Below, piece by piece: positions 1 through 7,149 of a stretch of 7,149 bases of DNA. The translations under genes and the position numbers were made by a program. A model generated the notes under the pieces. The model searched no databases. It was not told the DNA's origin and saw only the letters and a list, made by a program, of their open reading frames with translations. Positions within the stretch are counted from its first letter, which is position 1. Each line of letters opens with the position of its first letter. Source of the DNA: Aquificaceae bacterium (GTDB taxonomy: Bacteria > Aquificota > Aquificia > Aquificales > Aquificaceae); assembly GCA_026983685.1 (NCBI GenBank), contig JALSTO010000316.1:1-7149 (forward strand), in the 5' to 3' direction.

Positions 1-260
1 CAACCTTCAAGAATCCCTATCCTAAATATGCTGGTGAGCTACTTGAGAGGGTCGGGCTCAAAGGCTACAGAGTTGGGGAGGTCTCCTTCTCCGAAAAGCA
101 CGCCAACTTCCTTGTGAACCACGGAGGGGGAAGCTTCGGTGATGTGGTCAGGCTTATTGAAGAAGCTAAGAGGCGGGTAAGGGAGGAGTTTGGTATCCTT
201 CTTGAAGAGGAGGTCAGGCTGGTTGAAGATAGCGGTTCTGATGGGTGGAAGGTCCTCTGA
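1..260 (+). CDS. murB: UDP-N-acetylenolpyruvoylglucosamine reductase, C-terminal part (5' truncated by window)
   Basis: MurB is the cytoplasmic FAD enzyme that reduces UDP-GlcNAc-enolpyruvate with NADPH to UDP-MurNAc, the second committed step of peptidoglycan synthesis. Only the last 85 residues are visible, with complete codons starting at base 3. The fragment opens with TFKNP, the family's GS-x-FKNP motif. The first two bases (CA) would be the end of a TCA codon for the catalytic serine, which is an inference. It continues with AGELLERVGLKG, SEKHANFLVN and the C-terminal FGILLEEEVR, whose last Glu (residue 70 of the fragment) matches the conserved catalytic glutamate before V-R. The tail runs about 13 residues past this motif and overlaps the ddl start by 38 bp. 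It is the first gene of the division/cell-wall operon in view. Confidence 0.95.
   Translation, partial: TFKNPYPKYAGELLERVGLKGYRVGEVSFSEKHANFLVNHGGGSFGDVVRLIEEAKRRVREEFGILLEEEVRLVEDSGSDGWKVL
207..214 (+). promoter_or_regulatory. Shine-Dalgarno site deciding the ddl start
   Basis: GAGGAGGT lies inside the murB coding sequence, 8 bases before a TTG codon at 223. It is a near-perfect match to the anti-SD. It sits downstream of the alternative TTG at 190, so it can only serve the 223 start, which is also where Ddl homology begins. Confidence 0.8.
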
Positions 261-1092
261 GAGGGAGGTATCTCTTAAGACGGGAAGGGCTGTGGCGGAT
301 GCCCTGAGAGAGCTCGGGCATGAAGTTGTGGAGCTTGACCTTACACCAGACTTAGCCTGCAGGCTCCTTGATATAAAGCCCGATAGGGTCTTCATAGCTC
401 TCCACGGACCCTATGGTGAGGACGGAAGGGTTCAGGGGCTACTTGATATCCTCGGTATACCCTACACAGGCTCGGGTGTTCTTGGAAGTGCCATCGCTAT
501 GGACAAGGATGTAACAAAGAGGCTCCTCAGAAGCGAAGGTATCCCTACACCTGACTGGGTATGCGTCAGGAAGGGAGAGGCTATCCCTGAGTGGAGTGGC
601 TTTCCAGCGGTTGTAAAGCCTGCGGATCAGGGCTCAAGTGTGGGGCTCAGCGTCGTCAAAGATGAGGAAGAGCTTGAAAAATCGGTTAAAGAACTCTTCA
701 GAACTACCGACAAGGTTCTTATAGAGTCTTTTGTTGAGGGAAGAGATATGACCGTGGGCGTGCTCAAAGAGAGACCCCTGCCTGTTATTGAGATCATCCC
801 CAAGAAGGGTATATACGACTACGAAAGCAAGTACACGAAGGGAGCTACGGAGTACCGCTTCCTTGAGGATGAGGAGCTGTCTAAAGAGCTTCAGGAGATA
901 GCCCTGAAGGTCCACACACTTCTTGAGCTCAGGGACATCTCAAGGGTTGACTTCAGGGTTGATGGCGAGGGAAAGGCTTACGTCCTTGAGGTCAATACAA
1001 TACCGGGGATGACGGAGCTCAGCCTGTTCCCCATGGCATGCAGGAAGGCGGGCATGAGCTTTGCTGATATGTTGTCTATAATTATCGGGTAG
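223..1092 (+). CDS. ddl: D-alanine--D-alanine ligase (Ddl), TTG start
   Basis: Ddl is a cytoplasmic ATP-grasp ligase that joins two D-Ala to make the dipeptide terminus of the peptidoglycan pentapeptide, used by MurF. From TTG 223 the protein is 289 residues, normal for the family, and begins MKIAVLMGGRSSERE. Glu15 corresponds to the substrate-binding Glu15 of E. coli DdlB. Further motifs are HGPYGEDG (61-68), the TGSG and MDK segment before the central domain, VVKPADQGSSVG (ATP-grasp Lys and Ser loop), the YDYESKY omega loop, whose Tyr indicates D-Ala-D-Ala rather than D-Ala-D-Lac activity, and EVNTIPGMTELSLFP with the Mg-binding Glu/Asn. A longer reading from TTG 190 adds 11 residues but lacks an SD and precedes the conserved N-terminus. 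The gene overlaps murB by 38 bp; ftsQ follows 14 bases after its stop. Confidence 0.96.
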   Translation: MKIAVLMGGRSSEREVSLKTGRAVADALRELGHEVVELDLTPDLACRLLDIKPDRVFIALHGPYGEDGRVQGLLDILGIPYTGSGVLGSAIAMDKDVTKRLLRSEGIPTPDWVCVRKGEAIPEWSGFPAVVKPADQGSSVGLSVVKDEEELEKSVKELFRTTDKVLIESFVEGRDMTVGVLKERPLPVIEIIPKKGIYDYESKYTKGATEYRFLEDEELSKELQEIALKVHTLLELRDISRVDFRVDGEGKAYVLEVNTIPGMTELSLFPMACRKAGMSFADMLSIIIG

Positions 1093-1095
1093 CTC

Positions 1096-1101
1096 GGGAG
1101 G
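1096..1101 (+). promoter_or_regulatory. Ribosome binding site of ftsQ
   Basis: GGGAGG stands 5 bases before the GTG start at 1107, in the 14-base gap between ddl and ftsQ. An ATG overlapping at 1105 is in another frame and meets a stop at once (ATG TGA), so GTG 1107 is the start. Confidence 0.65.
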
Positions 1102-1106
1102 GATAT

Positions 1107-1796
1107 GTGAAGAGAAGAGGGAATAGGCTCTTTTCTTACCTGCTGTTCGCTTCTTGGATAGGTTTCATGGCTCTGGCGGGCTTCTTTGCCCCTTCCTTCA
1201 TAGCTCAGCTTCCTCCCTTCAAGATAAAGGAGGTTGTTGTAAAGGGAAACAGAAGCATTGACTTTGAGAGCATAAAGTCAGTCCTTGAGGAGCTCGGCAG
1301 TGATCTGAGGCGCCTAAATGAAGAGGAAATACTGATCTCTCTTAACACGCAATTCAAGAACAGAGTCAAGAAGGTATATATGAGCAGGAGCCTGGGGTTT
1401 GATGGAACAACCCTCAACCTCAGGATAGTTGAGAGGAAGCCTGTAGCCAAACTGAAGGTGGGGAGGTCCACCATGCTGATTGATCCCGAAGGGGAGCTCT
1501 TCTTACCTGTGAAAGGTGAGGACCTCAACCTCGTTGAGGTGAGGACCTACGACATAGAAGTGCTTAAGAATAACTTTGCAAAGCTCTACAAGAACGTGCT
1601 CAGCCTGGGACTTCCTATCAAAGCTATCAAGGTCAAAAGAGACAGGGTAGTTCTTGTGCTTGACTCAAAGGAGGTCATATTACCACCTCTTGAACTCCTG
1701 CCAAGGAATATCTCCGGAAGGCTGAAGATGGTTTATAATCTTTCAGAGGAAAAGGTTGATTTAAGATACGACAGATTTATCTTAGTAAGAAATTGA
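1107..1796 (+). CDS. ftsQ: Cell division protein FtsQ (DivIB family), GTG start
   Basis: FtsQ is a bitopic inner-membrane divisome scaffold that links FtsA/FtsZ-side components to FtsB, FtsL and septal peptidoglycan synthesis. The 229-residue protein has a short basic cytoplasmic N-terminus (KRRGNR), one hydrophobic membrane segment at about 9-33, then a POTRA domain starting FKIKEVVVKGNRSID (38-52). A beta-rich FtsQ/DivIB domain follows, including LRIVERKPVAKL and the STMLIDPEGELF element (family pattern: xhlID..G..h). Sequence identity in this family is low, so the call rests on topology, these motifs and the position between ddl and ftsA, the classic dcw order. The stop codon overlaps the purine-rich region before ftsA, with 6 bases between the genes. 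An odd compact repeat lies at 1514-1548 within the coding sequence. Confidence 0.92.
   Translation: MKRRGNRLFSYLLFASWIGFMALAGFFAPSFIAQLPPFKIKEVVVKGNRSIDFESIKSVLEELGSDLRRLNEEEILISLNTQFKNRVKKVYMSRSLGFDGTTLNLRIVERKPVAKLKVGRSTMLIDPEGELFLPVKGEDLNLVEVRTYDIEVLKNNFAKLYKNVLSLGLPIKAIKVKRDRVVLVLDSKEVILPPLELLPRNISGRLKMVYNLSEEKVDLRYDRFILVRN
1514..1548 (+). repeat. Nested direct and inverted repeat inside ftsQ
   Basis: The 12-mer AGGTGAGGACCT occurs exactly at 1514-1525 and 1537-1548. Between and overlapping them, ACCTCAAC (1522-1529) and GTTGAGGT (1533-1540) form a perfect 8-bp stem with a 3-base loop. The DNA encodes GEDLNLVEVRT within FtsQ, so codon constraint may explain part of it. No function is claimed. 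Confidence 0.5.
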
Positions 1797-1802
1797 GGTG
1801 GG

Positions 1803-3053
1803 ATGAGAACGATTGCTTCTATAGATATTGGAACAGATAAAATCGTTGCACTCATCGGGGAGGTTGACTCCTACGGAGATATCCATGTGATAGGTGTTGG
1901 AGAGTCAAAATCCAGGGGAATAGACAGGGGTTCAATTACGAAGCTTGAAGTAGCCTCCAGGGCTATAGCCACTGCGGTCAGAGAGGCTGAGGAGATGTCC
2001 GGTCAGAAGGTAAGCCACGTGATAATAAACGTATCCGGTCCCACAGTGAAGAGCCAGAATGAGAAGGACACCATAAACATATCGCCAAGTCCCGTAGAGG
2101 TTGAGGCTGAGCATATAAGGAGGCTTGTGGAGAGGAGCCTTGCCCGAGGAAAGGAGGATGGCTACGACATTGTCCATGCAATCCCTCGGAAGTACATGCT
2201 TGACGATCAGGAGGGGATAGAGGACCCCGTCGGTCTCGTCGGTTCCAAGCTAACAGCCCAGGTTCACCTCGTGAAGGTAGGAACCACGGTCAGCAGGAAT
2301 GTTGAGAAAGCCGTCATGTCTGCGGGCTTTCAGCCTTCCATGAGGGTTGTAAATGCCATAGCTTCAGCGAAGGCGGTTCTGGAGGAAGAGGAAAAGGATG
2401 ACGGTATCCTTCTGATAGACATGGGTGCGAGCCTTACTGACTTCGTCCTTTACCTTGAAGGACACCCCGTAATTACGGGATGTATTCCCCTTGCGGGCAA
2501 CAGCATCACCAAGGATATAAGCCACCTTATGAAGGTTGATCAGGACAGTGCGGAGCGGATAAAGGTTGAGGAGGGTGTAGCTCTCGTAAACTTGGTCAAG
2601 GAAGGGGAGACTCTGAAAGTAAAGCCGAGGGGTGAGGAGAGGGACATATCCATTGAGAAGGCTAAGCTTGCGGAGATAATACAGGTCAGGCTTGAGGAGA
2701 TAGTAGAGAAGATAATTGAGAGCATAGAAGAGGCAGGATACAGGCTTGACAGCGCAAATGCAGGGATAGTTATAACGGGCGGGAGTGCCAACCTGAAAGG
2801 GATAAAGGACTTCCTTGAGAAGTTTACGGATATGCCAGCCCGGGTAGGTAAGCCCAAAGGTCTGATAGGGCTGAAGGAGAAGATAGAGGATGCAAAGTAC
2901 GCTACCGCGGTCGGACTCCTGAAGTTTGGAGTGTCTCAAGAGGGTGTTTCTGCAGATACGGGTGTGCAGTTGGCGGAACGTAACCCGAACGGAAAGGGCT
3001 TGATAGCCTCTTACGTTGAAAAATTTAAGAGGTGGCTTGAAGAAATACTGTAA
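1803..3053 (+). CDS. ftsA: Cell division protein FtsA (actin-like membrane anchor for FtsZ)
   Basis: FtsA is a cytoplasmic actin-fold ATPase that binds the FtsZ C-terminal peptide and tethers the Z-ring to the inner membrane, where it also recruits later divisome proteins. The 416-residue protein starts with the phosphate-1 motif IASIDIGTDKIVALIGEV (Asp8). The GVGESKSRGIDRGSI segment and the FtsA-specific 1C (SHS2) subdomain with VIINVSG follow. ILLIDMGASLTDF is the phosphate-2 loop, with the GNSITKDI segment after it, and IVITGGSANLKGI is the adenosine motif. The last 20 residues (397-416, including YVEKFKRWLEEIL) form a Lys/Trp/Leu amphipathic helix, the usual membrane-targeting sequence, after a short linker. 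ATG 1803 is preceded by GAGGTG only 2-3 bases away, unusually close. The stop codon is part of the ftsZ ribosome binding site. Confidence 0.97.
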   Translation: MRTIASIDIGTDKIVALIGEVDSYGDIHVIGVGESKSRGIDRGSITKLEVASRAIATAVREAEEMSGQKVSHVIINVSGPTVKSQNEKDTINISPSPVEVEAEHIRRLVERSLARGKEDGYDIVHAIPRKYMLDDQEGIEDPVGLVGSKLTAQVHLVKVGTTVSRNVEKAVMSAGFQPSMRVVNAIASAKAVLEEEEKDDGILLIDMGASLTDFVLYLEGHPVITGCIPLAGNSITKDISHLMKVDQDSAERIKVEEGVALVNLVKEGETLKVKPRGEERDISIEKAKLAEIIQVRLEEIVEKIIESIEEAGYRLDSANAGIVITGGSANLKGIKDFLEKFTDMPARVGKPKGLIGLKEKIEDAKYATAVGLLKFGVSQEGVSADTGVQLAERNPNGKGLIASYVEKFKRWLEEIL

Positions 3054-3059
3054 GGAGGG
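3052..3059 (+). promoter_or_regulatory. Strong Shine-Dalgarno of ftsZ overlapping the ftsA stop
   Basis: AAGGAGGG begins within the TAA stop codon of ftsA (3051-3053) and lies 6-7 bases before the ftsZ ATG. It is the best SD in the window, and it suits a gene whose product is needed in large excess over FtsA. Confidence 0.85.
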
Positions 3060-3065
3060 AAGGCT

Positions 3066-4169
3066 ATGGAAGTAGGTGGAAGTCTCAACCCGACGAGAAT
3101 AAAGGTGGTAGGCGTTGGAGGTGGGGGATGTAATGCGGTCAACAGGATGTATGTGGATGGTGTGGAGGACGTTGAGATTTACGCCATAAACACGGACGTC
3201 CAGCACCTGAGCTCTCTCTCCGTTCCCCATAAGATACAGATAGGTGAGAAGGTTACCAGAGGTCTCGGCGCAGGAGCAAAACCAGAAGTTGGTGAGCAGG
3301 CAGCCCTTGAGGACGTTGAAAAGATAAAGGATATACTCAGAGAGACCGACATGCTCTTCATAGCTGTGGGTCTGGGAGGAGGGACAGGAACAGGAGCTGC
3401 ACCCATTATAGCCCAGACAGCTAAGGAGATGGGCATACTTACCGTTGCGGTTTCTACGCTTCCTTTTGACTTTGAAGGTAAGAGAAGGATGGAAACCGCC
3501 CTTGAGGGTCTTGAAAGGCTCAAGGACAGCGTGGACACCTACATAGTCATCCACAACCAAAGGCTCAGAGACATGAACAATAACAACAGGATGCCGATAA
3601 AGGATGCCTTCAGAGAGGTGGACAGCGTTCTTTCCAAAGCGGTCAGGGGTATAACTAACATAATATCCACTTCAGCTATGATAAACGTGGACTTTGCGGA
3701 TGTGAAGACGGTTATGGAAAGCGGTGGACTCGCCCTCATAGGAATGGGAGAGGGCAAGGGAGAAGGTAAGATAGAGACTGCTGTGGAGCAGGCTATAACG
3801 AGTCCCCTCCTTGAGGGCAACACCATAGAGGGTGCAAGGAGGCTTCTGCTGACTCTCTGGGTTAGTGAGGATGTTCCCTTCAACGAAGTTGAGCAGGCTA
3901 TAAATGTGGTTATGGAAAAGGCTCATCACGAACCTTTGATAATATTCGGTGCGGTTATTGAGGAGGGTGTTGAAAACTTCATGAGAGTTGCGGTTGTCGC
4001 TACAGACTTTGAAAGGACCGAGTCCGAGCAGAAGGAAGAAGAGAACATCCTAAGGGTAATAAAGAGAGAAACGCCGGGAGTGAAGAGAGCGGTTCCCGAT
4101 GAGGGGATAAGCCCGGTTGAACCGGAAGAGGAGATACCGGCGATACTGAGAAGAAAGAGGAAGATATAA
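3066..4169 (+). CDS. ftsZ: Cell division protein FtsZ (tubulin-like GTPase)
   Basis: FtsZ polymerises with GTP in the cytoplasm into the Z-ring that directs septation. The 367-residue protein has the nucleotide-binding start IKVVGVGGGGCNAVNRM (12-28), the tubulin signature GGGTGTG (104-110), and the T7 synergy loop NVDFADV (207-213). Asp209 and Asp212 of that loop complete the GTPase site of the next subunit. After the core comes a short acidic/basic linker of roughly 35 residues, then the C-terminal peptide EIPAILRRKRKI (356-367), which matches the conserved IPxFLRR-type FtsA-binding tail with Ile in place of the usual Phe. All catalytic elements are intact. The gene is 12 bases after ftsA with a strong SD. 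The archease gene follows after 6 bases. Confidence 0.99.
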   Translation: MEVGGSLNPTRIKVVGVGGGGCNAVNRMYVDGVEDVEIYAINTDVQHLSSLSVPHKIQIGEKVTRGLGAGAKPEVGEQAALEDVEKIKDILRETDMLFIAVGLGGGTGTGAAPIIAQTAKEMGILTVAVSTLPFDFEGKRRMETALEGLERLKDSVDTYIVIHNQRLRDMNNNNRMPIKDAFREVDSVLSKAVRGITNIISTSAMINVDFADVKTVMESGGLALIGMGEGKGEGKIETAVEQAITSPLLEGNTIEGARRLLLTLWVSEDVPFNEVEQAINVVMEKAHHEPLIIFGAVIEEGVENFMRVAVVATDFERTESEQKEEENILRVIKRETPGVKRAVPDEGISPVEPEEEIPAILRRKRKI

Positions 4170-4175
4170 CTTCTG

Positions 4176-4589
4176 ATGTTCTACGAAACCATTGATGATA
4201 TAACTGCGGATGCGGGGATAAAGGTTAGAGCGAATTCTCTGGAGGAGCTTTTCTGTAAAGCAATACTTGCCACCTTTAACGAAATAACTGACATAGAAAA
4301 GGTAAACCCAGAGGAGAGCCATAAGATATCCGCGAATGGTGTTATGCCCTTTCTCCTTGCGGACATAATAAACACCGCTCTCGTTCTCCACGAAACAAAG
4401 AGGTTCGTTGCCTCCGAGTGTGAAGTCCTTGAGCTTGGCGAAGACAGGGTAAAGGTTCGCTTGAGAGGTGAGAGGTTTGACCCTGAGAGACACCCTTCAA
4501 AGCTTGTGATAAAGGCGGCGACCTACCACAGATTGAGGATAAACAAGGAGGGGAATGGATACGTTGCGGAGGTTGTATTTGATATATAA
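4176..4589 (+). CDS. Archease family protein (RtcB RNA-ligase cofactor type)
   Basis: Archease is a small cytoplasmic protein that, in archaea and metazoans, activates the RNA ligase RtcB by promoting its GTP-dependent guanylylation. This 137-residue protein has the archease layout. The N-terminal acidic motif is ITADAGIKV, with Asp12 at the place of the conserved H-x-A-D aspartate. The [19 protein letters not shown] helix and a central hydrophobic helix ([13 protein letters not shown]) follow. Then come [25 protein letters not shown] and the terminal VVFDI, with Asp136 as the second conserved metal ligand. The His usually three residues before the first Asp is replaced by Ile/Asp sequence (DDITAD). 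It starts 6 bases after ftsZ with no usable SD (AGAGGA is 14 bases away), so translation probably depends on ribosomes finishing ftsZ. RtcB is not in the window. A role in division is not shown. Confidence 0.85.
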   Translation: MFYETIDDITADAGIKVRANSLEELFCKAILATFNEITDIEKVNPEESHKISANGVMPFLLADIINTALVLHETKRFVASECEVLELGEDRVKVRLRGERFDPERHPSKLVIKAATYHRLRINKEGNGYVAEVVFDI

Positions 4590-4597
4590 TAGCCAGC

Positions 4598-5044
4598 ATG
4601 AACCATTTGGAGATAATGGATGTTCTCCCTCACAGATACCCTCTTCTCCTCGTTGACCGAATACTTGAGTATGAAGAAGGAAAGAGGATAGTCGGTCTCA
4701 AGAACGTCAGTGTAAACGAGCCCTTCTTTCAGGGACACTTCCCAAGCTTTCCTCTCTTCCCTGGGGTTTACGTTCTTGAGGCTATGGCTCAGGTGGGCGG
4801 GATACTCATGATAAAGTCTCTCAACCTTGAGATAGGTAGGTATGCTGTTGTCTTTGCAGGTATTGATGGAGCCCGTTTCAAAAAGCCTGTCTTCCCCGGC
4901 GATCAGCTCATAATGGAGCTTGAGGTCATCTCCCTTAAAAAGGCTCTCTCAAAGATGAAGGGAACCGCAAGGGTAGGGGAGGAGGTGGTAGCGGAGGCTG
5001 TCCTTTACGCGGCTGCCAGAAAACTGGAAGAGGTCAAAAGGTAG
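4598..5044 (+). CDS. fabZ: 3-hydroxyacyl-ACP dehydratase FabZ
   Basis: FabZ dehydrates 3-hydroxyacyl-ACP to trans-2-enoyl-ACP in the type II fatty-acid elongation cycle in the cytoplasm. The 148-residue hot-dog-fold protein has the FabZ N-terminal signature [13 protein letters not shown] (10-22), the catalytic His47 in [11 protein letters not shown], and the catalytic Glu61 in [10 protein letters not shown], with the expected 14-residue His-Glu spacing. [19 protein letters not shown] is the substrate-tunnel strand typical of FabZ. Ser50 replaces the commoner Gly or Asp after HFP. ATG 4598 gives the normal length. No SD is present (GGAGGT at 4568-4573 is 24 bases away), and a second in-frame ATG at 4616 would also leave LPHRYP intact. 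It lies 8 bases after a TAA-TAG double stop that ends the archease gene. It is the last gene of the plus-strand operon. Confidence 0.96.
   Translation: MNHLEIMDVLPHRYPLLLVDRILEYEEGKRIVGLKNVSVNEPFFQGHFPSFPLFPGVYVLEAMAQVGGILMIKSLNLEIGRYAVVFAGIDGARFKKPVFPGDQLIMELEVISLKKALSKMKGTARVGEEVVAEAVLYAAARKLEEVKR

Positions 5045-7149
<2,105 letters not shown>

Noticed and set aside
190..222. Upstream TTG start for ddl adding 11 residues
   Set aside because: It has no SD, precedes the conserved Ddl N-terminus, and the strong SD at 207-214 fits TTG 223.
2466..2479. 14-bp perfect palindrome CCCGTAATTACGGG in ftsA
   Set aside because: It lies in conserved coding sequence (HPVITG), and about one such palindrome in two windows of this length is expected by chance. 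There is no T tract or promoter context.
2364..3560. A 398-codon antisense open frame across the ftsA-ftsZ junction
   Set aside because: ftsA and ftsZ are in the same frame, and this antisense frame is codon-aligned with both. It stays open because TTA, CTA and TCA codons are rare there; it ends exactly at a sense TCA (2364-2366). The product is Cys/Tyr/Leu-rich and unlike any family I know.
4050..4493. 147-codon antisense open frame over the ftsZ end and archease gene
   Set aside because: It is a shadow frame with low-complexity Leu/Tyr/Arg composition and no family resemblance, overlapping two convincing genes.
4616..4618. Second in-frame ATG as the fabZ start
   Set aside because: It is possible, with GGAG only 3 bases upstream, but it would leave just three residues before the LPHRYP motif, shorter than usual for FabZ. 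ATG 4598 gives the normal N-terminus.

Overview
The window looks like a chromosomal segment of a thermophilic bacterium, most likely from the Aquificota (Aquifex/Hydrogenobacter-type). This is inferred from the very dense packing, heavy use of AGG/AGA for Arg and ATA for Ile, Lys/Glu-rich proteins, a short FtsZ, and an enolase that resembles my memory of the Aquifex protein. No search was run, so the taxonomy is tentative. There are no tRNAs, rRNAs, mobile elements, CRISPR arrays or non-coding gaps of note. Almost every base is coding.

Plus strand, 1-5044: a compact division and cell-wall (dcw-type) operon. The order is the 3' end of murB, then ddl, ftsQ, ftsA, ftsZ, an archease-family gene and fabZ. 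Genes overlap (murB/ddl by 38 bp) or lie 6 to 14 bases apart, so one polycistronic transcript with translational coupling is likely. MurB and Ddl make peptidoglycan precursors. FtsQ, FtsA and FtsZ build the divisome: FtsZ polymerises, FtsA tethers it to the membrane, and FtsQ is a periplasmic-facing scaffold. FabZ supplies fatty-acid elongation. The archease-like gene, normally an RNA-ligase (RtcB) cofactor, is the functional outsider.

Minus strand, 7149-5045: a second operon reading towards the first. It holds the 3' part of rimO (ribosomal protein S12 methylthiotransferase), then eno (enolase), then a small one-pass membrane coiled-coil protein that I read as FtsB/DivIC. The eno-ftsB adjacency is a known, widespread arrangement. 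FtsB is the usual partner of FtsQ, so the two convergent operons both feed the divisome.

The operons meet tail to tail with no spacer: the fabZ stop codon and the ftsB-like stop codon are adjacent, inside a 12-bp palindrome. I found no clearly undescribed system. The most interesting points are the archease gene embedded between ftsZ and fabZ, the FtsB-like gene converging on the operon that carries its presumed partner, and the zero-gap convergent junction.
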